Positions 20,311 to 29,760 of a stretch of 64,000 nucleotides of DNA are shown piece after piece. Source of the DNA: Mixophyes australis. Taxonomy: Eukaryota > Chordata > Amphibia > Anura > Limnodynastidae. A program made the position numbers and the translations under genes. The stretch covers positions 168,288,424 through 168,352,423 of the forward strand of contig JAVHZZ010000006.1 of NCBI GenBank assembly GCA_036250195.1, in the 5' to 3' direction. Under the pieces are notes generated by a model. That model did not search any database. It was not told the DNA's origin and was given only the letters and a program-made list of their open reading frames with translations. The first letter of the stretch is position 1. The number at the start of each line of letters is the position of its first letter.

Positions 20311-22610
20311 TTGTCCAATAAAGCGGCCAACGCGCTGAAATGGCTTCATCAAAGATTCTATGAAAAAGGAAACAAAGCTGATGCTCTCTTGGCCCGTAGT
20401 TTACGCGCCAAACGGACCCACAACAGAATTATTCATATTCAGGATGCCTCTGCCAGTAAGTTATTTGACCCACAGAAGATAGCTAACCGTTTCCAGGAGT
20501 TCTACTCCAAATTGTATGATTTACATTTTGATACACCCCCCCCAAAGACCTTAGACTTTGAATTAAAACATTTTGAATACATGTTGCCTCCCTGCGCCTA
20601 GCGAGTCGCAATCATCTTCACTTAGTCAGGAAATATCCTCTGATGAATTGAAATGTTCAATTAAATGCCTGAGAAATGCGTCCGTCCCAGGTCCGGACGG
20701 TCTCACAGCCATATATTACCAAAAACTGCTCCCTGTCCTCTCACCCATGCTTCTAGACCTCTTTAATTCGATTCTCTTGGGCCAAAAGTTTGATAGTGCC
20801 ACCACTAGAGCTAATATAGTGGTCATTCCGAAGGAAGGAAAGGATCCTAGCCTTTGTACAAGCTATCGTCCAATTTTGTTATTAAACATACATTTAAAAC
20901 TCTTCTCAAAAATTCTAGCAAATCGTTTGGCCAGTGTGATCCCCTCCTTGATCTACCCTGACCAGGTGGGGTTCATTCCCAACCGCCAAGCAGCTGATAA
21001 TACTAGAAAAATCATCAGCCTGATCCATGCTTCCAGTAAGCTTAAAGCCCCGGCTCTGGTACTCGCGTTCGATGCTGAAAAAGCTTTTGACCGGGTTTCA
21101 TGGCCCTTCATGTGTGAAGTCCTCAAAGTAGCGAACATTCAAGGCCCCTTTCTTAATGGAATTGTCTCCCTATATTTCAACCCCTCAGCAACTCTCCTGG
21201 CGAATGAATGTGCTTCAATGGCTTTCACAATTCAGAATGGCACCAGATAGGGATGCCCCTCTCTCCCCTTCTCTTTGCCCTTATGATGGAACCTCTTGCC
21301 TCCAGAATCCACCTCAACCCTCAACCCTAATATTTCCTGTATATCCACAGGCTCAAGATCGCCAAAACTAGCCCTTTACGCAGAAGACGTGCTTCTCACA
21401 CTGACAAACCCTCATGTCTCTGTTCCATCTGTTCTAGCTGAAATTAATGAATATGGTCTGCTCTCGAACTTTAAAATCAACTCTGATAAAACTGAAACCC
21501 TTGCCCTCAATCTCCCTCCTAATACTCAAATGCACTTACAAAACACCTTAAAATTTCATTGGCAGCCACATCACTTTAAATACTTAGGAGTTAATCTTAC
21601 CAATACCCATGATCATCTCTTTACTGCCAACTTTCCCCTGCTAATAGCCGCCCTAAAGCGAGACCTCTGATCCTGGTCTCCGAAGTGTATTTCTTGAATT
21701 GGCAGAGTGGCCTCAGTTAAGATGAATATTCTGCCAAGGATTCTTTATCTCTTCCAGACCCTACTTGTATGTGTCCCTTCACTTTTTCTCAAAGATCTAC
21801 AGTCAAGCATCTCACAATTTGTGTGGTCCGACCGACGTCCAAGAGTTCGCCTCAAAGTTCTGTTCCACCATCTCGCAACGGTGGTCTGGGTCTTCCTTGC
21901 CTCCATAAATACTACTTGGCGTCTCACCTCACCCAAGGGGTTCTTTCTCACTCTCCCCCTTAGTCCAGGCTTTTGGTTGACACAGAAGCAGAGCTCCTGT
22001 TATTCCCCAGTATCTTATTTTGGCTAGACCCCAAAGACCTTCCCCCTCTTCACACTCTCCCTCCAGCAGTTCGCTTCTCCTTACAAATATGAAAATATTG
22101 CACTCGCTCTTTCAAACTTTTGGCTAATCCTAAGCGAATGTTTCCATTTTGGCATAACCCCTCTTTCCCTCCGGGCATTAATGCAAAATCTTTTTCCCAA
22201 TGGACAAAACAGAATATTTTGTTTCTTTCCGATATAGTACCAATAGGATTTTTCCCGACCTTTGCTGAACTCCGCGAGCGCTTTCACCTTTCAGCCTGTG
22301 TTTTATCAATACTTACAAATCCCACACCTTTTCAGCACCTTAATAGACCCCTGTGTTCCTCCCTCCCCCCTAGAAACCTTTTGCGAAAACAAAGCATCAT
22401 CTAAAGGCATAATATCCACTTTCTATTCTCTATTAATAAATCATAATTTGCCTGACAAAGAGCCTCATGAGCTCCGCTGGGAGGAGGAGATGGCTGGGAC
22501 TTTGGATCCTGAGGAATGGACGGAGATTCGCAAGGCAGTTGCCAAATCCTCTATCTGTACTCGGATAAAAGAAAATTCTTACAAACTCTTATTCCGTTGG
22601 TATTTAGTCC
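20311..22610 (+). pseudogene. LINE reverse transcriptase ORF (L1/Tx1 type), broken
   Basis: Frames 20311-20601, 20573-21250, 21296-21670 and 22262-22610 in turn. Landmarks: FYEKGNKADALLARSLRAKR (linker), VPGPDGLTAIYYQKLL, NIVVIPKEGKD, SYRPILLLN, LIYPDQVGFIPNRQAADNTR, AFDAEKAFDRVSW, a stop then GCPLSPFLFAL, and the catalytic box YAEDVLL near 21377, followed by FKYLGVNLT. The catalytic Y-A-D-D reads Y-A-E-D here. At least four frame breaks. Confidence 0.88.
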
Positions 22611-22674
22611 CAGAGCCGGATTTACACCTCATGGGGCCCTAGGCAAGATATCGGTTTGGGCCCCCCCTTCACAC

Positions 22675-22935
22675 ACATAGTGGCCCCTTGCACACACATA
22701 ATACACACACGCAATGGCCCCTCACACACACATAATACATGCACGCAGTGGCCCCTCACACACACACACACACATATAATACACGCACGCAGTGGCCCCT
22801 CACACACACACACATAATACACGCACGCAGTGGCCCCTCACACACACATAATACACGCACACAGTGGCCTCTCACACACACACATAATACACACGGCCAC
22901 ACACACACAATACACACAGACAGTGGCCACACACA
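22675..22935. repeat. Compound (CA)n microsatellite / 40-60 bp tandem repeat
   Basis: CACACA tracts alternate with GCAGTGGCCCCTCACACAC and ATAATACACGCAC blocks, about six units. Simple-sequence expansion inside the hAT element. Confidence 0.9.
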
Positions 22936-22992
22936 CGGGGCCTGATTAAGGGTTCTGGCAGCCCTAGGCTAATACGGCCGCAGCCGTATTTC

Positions 22993-23410
22993 ATGGCAGC
23001 CCCCCCTCCCTATAGATATGCAGGGTAGGTTCCCCCCCTCCCTATAGATATGCAGGGCAGGTTCCCCACCCCTCCCTATAAATATGCAGGGCAGGTTCCC
23101 CCCCCTATAGATATGCAGGGCAGGTTCCCCCCCTCCCTATAGATATGAAGGGCAGGTTCCCCCCCCCCTCCCTATAGATATGCAGGGCAGGTTCTCCCCC
23201 CCTCCCTATAGATATGCAGGTTAGGTTCCCCCCCTCCCTATAGATATGCAGGGCAGGTTCCCCACCCCTCCCTATAAATATGCAGGGCAGGTTCCCCCCC
23301 CCTCCCTATAGATATGCAGGGCAGGTTCCCCCCCCTCCCTATAGATATGCAGGGCAGGTTCCCCCCCTCCCTATAGATATGCAGGGCAGGGCAGGGCAGA
23401 TTCCCCCCCT
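22993..23410. repeat. Tandem array, unit about 30-40 bp
   Basis: About 12 units of CCTATAGATATGCAGGGCAG followed by GTTCCCCCCC-type C runs of varying length. Inside the hAT element. Direct head-to-tail repeats without spacers, so not a CRISPR array. Confidence 0.92.
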
Positions 23411-23801
23411 CACTTACCTGTAGTTGAGTAGTGCTGGCCAGCGTCGCTCCTCTGCTCCTCAGATCAGCAGACAGGAAGTGAAGACGTCCTGCTTCCTGTC
23501 TGCTGCACAGCAACAGGCAGCCTAGCGATTGGCTGCCTGTTGCTAACCACTGACCACCAATGCATTTGATCGTGGAGCACCAGACCCCCCTCCCCCGACT
23601 CGCGGCACCCCAACCCCCCCACCCCCCACCCGTTGAGGGGGAGGGGTGCCGCGAGTCGGGGGAGGGACCGAATTTATTTATTTCTTTATTTATTTTTAAT
23701 TACTCCTGTGTCCCCTGCTGGGCCCCCCGAGACCCGCTAGGCCCTAGGCAGGTGCCTAGGTTGCCTAGCGGTAAATCCGGCCCTGTTTAGTCCCATCCAA
23801 A

Positions 23802-23834
23802 CTGAAAAAGTCTGTTTCACAGACGAAACGCGTC
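23802..23834 (+). ncRNA. Hammerhead-ribozyme-like motif C
   Basis: CTGAAAAA, perfect hairpin GTCTG-TTTCA-CAGAC (23810-23824), then GAAACGCGTC. Only the CTGATGA box is off (CTGAAAA), and that part is target-site DNA, so the insert supplies the stem and the GAAA box. Confidence 0.5.
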
Positions 23835-24752
23835 GCTTGTTAGCTGCTGCCTCTTGGACATTGAGCCTATCATTACCAGTATACTCTGTTACAAATGGAA
23901 CTTCTTGACTGTGAAAGTGTTATTCACCGGGACTGTTTGAACGTGCGCACCGAAGAAAACTTGCTTCGAATACATACCGATGAAGCCACTCTGGCGATGA
24001 TAAGGTAAAACCTTTTTCCACTGTTTGTCTGCATCTATGTGCCGTGCTGATGAGGAGCCTGAATGAATTACTCCTAAGGATACCTGTGGTGTTTTTCTCT
24101 TCCAATTAGCCTCTATTGCGGTAAGAAGACATATATAGGGCTTCAAATATCTTTGTCTCTTCAGCGTGCAAGCACGAATAAGACATTTGTGATCCACTCA
24201 TCCTTAGTATCACAGAAACGGCTCAAGGAATTAATTCCTTATATACACTTCAGCGGAGACCTATTATTATTCTTATAACACAGAATTAAGATACATATAT
24301 CCTTTTTACTTGATACATTTGGCCACAATATTATACTATGGCTACAATGTCCGGATTATGATATTTATAGACACTCTACATATCCTTCTGTTTGATCGTG
24401 ACATGCTCCAATTTATGATGATTTTACTTAATAAGAACAAAGTAGTTATATCTATGGGCATCTTTTCATTTGCTTAATTTGTTTGTGATATATAATACAC
24501 TTTGCATGCTGCTCAATTATCTCTCAATGTACTGTATGTGAAGATTAGTTCACCTTTTATATGTGCAATTGTCATTTTATATGATGTGGATGTGATCATA
24601 TTTATTATGCTCGTTATCCAATTTATTTTTAATTGTATTTCCCTTATGTGAGTGTTACTACTCACTCTTTCAATCTACGTTTATATATTTACCGGCTAAG
24701 ATTAAAATTAAATATATTATTGGTGATCCTGCGCAGTTCATTTGTTTGTTTT
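23809..24752 (+). mobile_element. Penelope-like noncoding insert with 19-bp target duplication
   Basis: Flanked by exact direct repeats GTCCCATCCAAACTGAAAA (23790-23808 and 24753-24771), which are LINE coding sequence. Starts AGTCTGTTTCACAGACGAAA and ends in AT-rich text. No reading frame. The GAAACGCGTC motif at its start and the variable-length target duplication fit a Penelope-like or other target-primed element. Confidence 0.65.
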
Positions 24753-24837
24753 GTCCCATCCAAACTGAAAACAATCTATCCGACAACCTCTGACCTCTGT
24801 TGGCGCACCCCGTTTCCTCACATTCCTCCCCTACTTT

Positions 24838-25383
24838 TTAAACTTGAGCCCCAGTCTCTTCTGCAGACACTACTGCAGGTTTTATGTGGTCTCCCACGAG
24901 ATGAACCAATTTCCTGCTGGGCTGCGCGCAGCCTTCAGCGTTCACTTGCTGCACCTTGTTATATTCTTGTAGCTGCCAGCACCTATCAATTCCCAGAACC
25001 TCTGCGGGAAGTCTCGGTCTCCTGCTCCAGTAGCTACTCTGAGCCCTGCTGTCTAAGAGCCTTACTGACTGCCTTTCCCTGGTTGTCTGGGGTCCTGTCT
25101 GGCTACGCCTCCCCCTTCCCCAGTTCCCTTCTGCACTGGGATTACTCATGTTCGCAGCCTGCGTCCGCTTATGGACTGGCTTCTTGCAGGAATCCTGCTG
25201 CACACTATCTCCTACAGGGACTACTGAGAGTAACATCACGCAGTCATCAATGTCCTGCTTTCTATGCTGCCTTCTCCCCTCCTGTGTCCGAATGTCACTG
25301 TTGCAGCCCTGCCCTAACATATTCTTGCAGTCTGCACAGTTGGCTATGTAGCGGTCTACATCCCTCGCTAAACCTAACCACAT
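24838..25383 (-). pseudogene. Integrase zinc-domain remnant and noncoding tail of the Gypsy-type element
   Basis: Opens with MWLGLARDVDRYIANCADC, completing the H-H-C-C zinc-binding fold of retroviral-type integrases. The rest (to 24838) has no DDE core and no recognisable motif; the frame is probably fortuitous. Confidence 0.6.
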
Positions 25384-25389
25384 GAACTG

Positions 25390-26104
25390 CTATCTGAGCC
25401 TGGCACGTGTTCTCCTTTTTCCTCGGTGCTCAGTACCCCCTTCCCCATGGGCCTGAGCTATAAACCGATCCCGATATTCGGGTGGGACTACCAACCTGTA
25501 CTTATGATTTGGGCTGGACACCGTATACAGTAACCCATCCAACCAAGCACAATCCTCTACCACCCCAGTCTTATATGACATATCTGCTAATGCCCACATC
25601 CCTTCTAGATCTGGATCTAGTAGCTGGGCATCTTGCATTCTAGATTTATCCTCCTCCCCCAGGACTAACCCCCCCTCAGGATGGTCTTGGCTACTCACCC
25701 TCAGAGGCCCGGAGATGGTAAAGAGAGGTTGCTGATACCCGTTAGTTACTGGCGTGTAGAAGTGGTTGTTCTTCCTCTGCCTGGGGCTCACCTTTCTATG
25801 GGCTTTTCCAACAAAATAATTCCCGAGGTCTTGCCCCAAATCATTGCCCAAAATCACCTCATTGGACATTCCTGCCATAATGCAACTGGACTTGGGCTGT
25901 TGGAATCTCTGCCCATCGTCCATCCTCCATCCTAATTTTAAAGTACTTGTTGGGGATAATTCTTCTTGAATCCACCAACTCGGGCCGTACCAGGGTGATG
26001 GCTGCCCCACAGTCCCTAATCCCTTGGGCTTTTCTGCCATCCACCCATACAGGTTTCAAGTGCCTGTAAAGGCGTTCTCCTGTTGTTTGCCTCATGTCAG
26101 CCAC
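25390..26104 (-). pseudogene. Protease and pre-integrase region of the Gypsy-type element
   Basis: Frame 25859-26104 contains VWVDGRKAQGIRDCGAAITL, a retropepsin-like active-site region where D-[ST]-G reads D-C-G. The overlapping frame 25390-26040 carries MSNEVILGNDLG and then LLDPDLEGMWALADMSYKTG and YRLVVPPEYRDRFIAQAHG, the linker and first histidine part of an integrase H2C2 zinc domain. No RT lies between them. Confidence 0.7.
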
Positions 26105-26229
26105 AGCATTGCAAGTGGCCTTTACCCCCCTCGCCTCTGGCGCATCAGGGTGGTAGTGTTTGTTTTTCCGGGGGTGGCTCCTGCCAACAACCCCTGTGGG
26201 TGGTAATTGGTATAATTGACCTCCTTTCC

Positions 26230-26790
26230 TGGGACACTGCTGTTGAAGATGTCCCCAGTATCCACATCGAAGGCACCACTTCTCGCCTTGTCCCCACTCT
26301 GCCCCTTTTCTGCTTTATCCCAGGACTATGGGTTACACTTTGCCACCCAATCCTGAAGGCTGGGAAATATCTCAGTCAGCCCTGCTTTTACCAGCTGAAG
26401 TCCTTTTCTCCGGATCCACTGACTGAGGACGTGCTGCAGCTCTTGACGAAGCTGACCATAGTCATAGCTTCCACTGTGCACTGCTGACTGGCCTGGGGTG
26501 GGGGATGTTTGTATTGTAGCTGCAATCTCCTGAATCCTTACTGGCTGCTCCTGGTCCTCATACAACTCCTTGGCTTTCAGGATTTCTGCAACATAAGTCC
26601 CAACTTCGGTGCCTTCCACTGCTGGGAACTCTGCTATTTTCATCCTGCCTGCATTATCGAGTAGGCACAGGTCCCATTTGCATAGTTTTTCCACTAGTTG
26701 TGGCCTGAAGTCATCCTGTGTAGTAGCAATTTCCCTTGTCTGGCATAATTCCCGGAGTTCACCCAGTTTTAGGGAGTTATACTTGATCAT
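26230..26790 (-). pseudogene. gag of the Gypsy-type element
   Basis: Frame 26326-26790 (154 residues) begins MIKYNSLKLGELRELCQTRE with FRPQLVEKLCKWD, a SAP-like N-terminal helix pair seen in some vertebrate Gypsy gag proteins (inference). Downstream, after a frame shift, a CCHC zinc knuckle CLRCGYWGHLQQQC lies at 26234-26275. It would form the particle core and bind RNA. Confidence 0.75.
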
Positions 26791-26953
26791 GTCTCACGTT
26801 TCTTGCAACTCCTCTGATAGGCTTCCTTTGGGTGCTGTGTAGCCCGTGCTGTGCTGTACCTACAAGGCTCTTGGACCGCAACCGCTTGCGTCCTTTGCAG
26901 CCTTCCCGGTTCTTGTGACACCGGGCCGAGTGATCCCACTGCTTGCCACCAAA

Positions 26954-28155
26954 TGTGAGGATACCACCCTTAGCTGGGATGGAGGTTACCCTCTGTGGGA
27001 TTCAACTCATTCGGGTAGACCAGGATATATCCAAAATAAGACTTTATTACGACAGCACAACACCACAAGACGTTCACAAGTTACAGGGTAAATGGTAGCA
27101 TGTATCCTCCAGCAGCCTCCTGCAGTCAGCACTCCAAAGTCATAATCTCTGTCCCTTTCAGGGTCTTATCCTCCCGCAATATTACCACTACCGTTTAGCA
27201 AAACAGTTATGGTGTCTCCTAGCCTGGGTTACTAGCTCACACCAACCCTGTCCTGGTAGGGTTCCCTCCAGCGGCACCACAGTGCCTGGCCCAGAGTCCT
27301 TTTCACTGATGTCTTCTACACCAGGATCCTCCAAACTAGCATAGCTCTCCTGGCATTCTCCTCGCCCTATATTCTTTTCTCTGTACCCAGGAAGTAGGGT
27401 CAAATGTCTCAAACCTCCCCTTTACAGAAGGGGCCTCCCAGTCAACAATTTAGCTGCTAGACATACTGTCCCTGTTACCTTGATTAGACAATAGAATGGC
27501 TTGACTCAATTAGCTGTTTTGGCTGGATACACTACACATGGGGTTACAATAGTACATCAAGGAATGACACTGCACGCTTACATGGAACAATAAGACGTTT
27601 GACACATTATATCAGCAGGGTTACACAATATAAGTCTGTGATACCTTTTGATACAATTACATTTATATTGATATATATTGATACATTTCCCCATGCTATT
27701 TCAACCAATATATTACTGTGGAGGCACATTGCATATGAGTAGAAGTTCTAACCTCATTACCTCTTAGGTTATCTGTTGACCTAGCTAATTAACATGGGCT
27801 GCCAGCTAGTTAACTCAGACATTGTTCTGATAACAAACCTCATCTCAGCTGCACCCCATACAATAGCCATTTGAGACAAATGGTAATTACATTAGCTAGC
27901 ACAAGCAAAATGACTGCTGTTGTTCTGATATTTTCACACAGTATGGCAATAGTGTTTATATTTATACTACATACAATATCACAGGTAATAGTATGGGCAA
28001 AATGTATCTAATAACATGAAATAATAATACACATAATACACCAATGCTCTGGTGTATATACTTAGACTGGGCCAAGGATTAAAAAGTACAATAAACCGTG
28101 AGAAACGGGTGATGATTACATAGTTCTCAGTCCAGTAGCACCCCGTTTCCTCACA
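26954..28155 (-). repeat. 5' LTR of the Gypsy-type element
   Basis: 1202 bp, bounded by TGTGAGGA and its inverse TCCTCACA. The primer-binding site adjoins its inner end. The outer end TTTCCTCACA also forms the 15-bp remnant at 24808-24822, which identifies the partner LTR. Confidence 0.85.
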
Positions 28156-28560
28156 GCGCAATTGTGGCCATCGAGGATCCCTGTCCCACATCTGGTGGAA
28201 CTGTCCAAAAATCATCCCCTTTTTTAAGGAGGTAGCGGACTTTATTTATAAAATAACTAATCTAAAGTCCCCATTCCACTTATCTTACTTTCTCCTTCAT
28301 CGACTTCCGCCTGACACTCACAAAATAAGTTGGAAACTCCCGGGCCACATTCTGACCGCAGCCAGGCATTTCCAGGCTTAATAGCCAGGAAATGGAAACA
28401 ACCAGAGAGCCACTCTATTTCCAAACTAATTCAGGGTGTTTGGTGTATATATATAACCTAGAGCACATGACTAGCGTAGTTAATGATCGCCCTAATAAAT
28501 TTTTCTCCACATGGCACAGTTGGCTTGATTACTTCACCGCTTCGCACTCTATTTCTTAAT
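28156..28560 (+). pseudogene. C-terminal domain of the L1/Tx1 LINE
   Basis: Resumes with CGHRGSLSHIWWNCPKIIPF and FKEVADFIYKITN, the cysteine/histidine-containing tail of L1/Tx1 ORF2. Together with 24773-24802 (TIYPTTSDLCWR) it reads through the Gypsy insertion site: C-W-R-N-C-G-H-R-G. Confidence 0.85.
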
Positions 28561-28788
28561 AAATGAAAATATAGAGATTTTAGTCATATCTTGATCTGAG
28601 TCTCACCTCGGTCTGTTCTTTCTCCTTTATTCTCTGTTTTTCCCTCTACTAACATACCCTCCCTACCCCTTCCCCCCCTCCTTCTCCTGTTTTCATCTCT
28701 TGATCTTTCCTCTCCCTCAGCCTCTTCCCGTCTTCCCTTCATGGTACTTCTGATATCTCATAACAATTATACTTTTAATTCATTTCCC

Positions 28789-29580
28789 TGTCACGAGCTG
28801 CGGCGGTACTCACAGCTGCCGCGGCGGTACTCACAGCCGCCGCGGCCCACTCCCAGCGCCTACTGGCGTCCCGGCCGTTGCCTTGACAACCGGGATGTCA
28901 TTTCCGCATACAGCCTGGCCCTTGCCAAGGCAACGAACAGTCATGCGCTAAGCCCCTCTAGCACCGCGTCCCGGTAATAGAGGACAGCCGGGCACGTGCG
29001 CAAGTCTGGCTGGACAGTCTGTGGGCTAATTAATGTCATTAATTAATTAGGCAAGTAGCTGTGGTTGAGTTCAGAGCTAGGCTCTGTTTGGCGGGCAGTA
29101 GTATTTTAGGCAGTGAGGTCTGGAGCCTCACTGCTGGTTATAGCGTGTCTATCCTAGTCCTGCTGACTTGCTCCTGTTACTTGCCCTATCCTGCGGATAC
29201 TCTGTTTGATCTCCCGTGTATGACCCCTGCTTGGATTATTTTGGACTCTGCCTGTTTTGCCCGTGACCCTGACACTTCTTGACTGTAATTTGGACTCTGC
29301 TACCATGCCTGTGACCCCGACCTCTGACGTGTTTATCAATTACCCGGCTTGCCTGTGACCCTTGACCTTGGCTATCATTTTGACTACCCGCTGCCTCCTA
29401 CCAGTCTCCTGGCCCGCCGCCGTGGTCCAGCATTACCAACCCACACTACACTCGGAGCTAAGTCCTGGGGGCATCCGAGTACCGGTGAATGCATCAAGCT
29501 CTAAGGGAAATGCGGCTACTATAGGCGAAGATCTCTGTCATCTAGTTCTATGGGTTGGTGATCAGGCCAGCAGCCTAACA
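28789..29580. mobile_element. Solo LTR with 5-bp target duplication TTCCC
   Basis: 792 bp, beginning TGTCACGAGCTGCGG and ending CAGCCTAACA, flanked by TTCCC at 28784-28788 and 29581-29585. GC-rich start with repeated GCGGCGGTACTCACAGC blocks. No internal region, so it is the product of LTR-LTR recombination. It sits in the 3' untranslated part of the LINE. Similar in layout to the LTR fragment at 15995. Confidence 0.85.
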
Positions 29581-29760
29581 TTCCCATCATATTTTATTGC
29601 TCACGGTGACCATTCCCTCTGTATTGGTCCCGGTTTTCATACCCTCTCTGTTTTACAGACTTTCAATGTTCTCACTGCTATGAGTTGTATTATTGCAAAA
29701 TATGTTGTACCATTTTTTTTTATTTTTTTTTTAAAAAGTCAATAAATTTTATTTAAAAAA

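Larger units (their letters stand above)
22611..23785. mobile_element. Non-autonomous hAT element with 8-bp target duplication TTTAGTCC
   Basis: Direct repeats TTTAGTCC at 22603-22610 and 23786-23793. Left end CAGAGCCGGATTTAC, right end GTAAATCCGGCCCTG (inverse). The 8-bp duplication and CAG...CTG ends indicate hAT. It is filled with a CA microsatellite, a tandem array and inverted GC-rich text (CCGACTCGCGGCACCCC near 23593 and its inverse at 23645). No transposase. It interrupts the LINE. Confidence 0.92.
24808..28155 (-). mobile_element. Ty3/Gypsy-type LTR retrotransposon, internally deleted, 3' LTR nearly lost
   Basis: Target duplication GCGCA at 24803-24807 and 28156-28160. Minus strand order: 5' LTR (28155-26954), primer-binding-site region starting TTTGGTGGCAAGCAGTGGG next to the LTR, gag, CCHC knuckle, protease, the zinc-binding start of integrase, a noncoding tail, polypurine tract AGTAGGGGAGGAA (just above 24822) and 15 bp of 3' LTR. 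No reverse transcriptase, RNase H or integrase catalytic core was found, so it depended on other elements. Confidence 0.85.
20010..29760 (+). mobile_element. L1/Tx1-type LINE, 5'-truncated, split by four insertions
   Basis: Segments 20010-22610, 23786-23808, 24753-24807, 28156-28788 and 29581-29760 belong to one element. It lacks the endonuclease, starts in the linker before the RT (LLKIYGSYLQKVSQAIEELK), contains the RT, a C-terminal cysteine-rich domain and a T/C-rich 3' region, and ends with AATAAA and a poly(A)-like run at about 29735-29765. Joining the segments across the first three insertion sites restores a continuous C-terminal frame, which confirms the insertions. Frameshifts and stops make it inactive. 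Confidence 0.88.

Noticed and set aside
22993..23410. Regular array that could suggest a CRISPR-like locus
   Set aside because: Head-to-tail minisatellite without unique spacers, in a vertebrate hAT element.
24633..25385. 250-residue open frame on the plus strand
   Set aside because: It spans the Penelope-like insert, LINE and Gypsy junctions, so it cannot be one gene; the opposite strand holds the integrase remnant.
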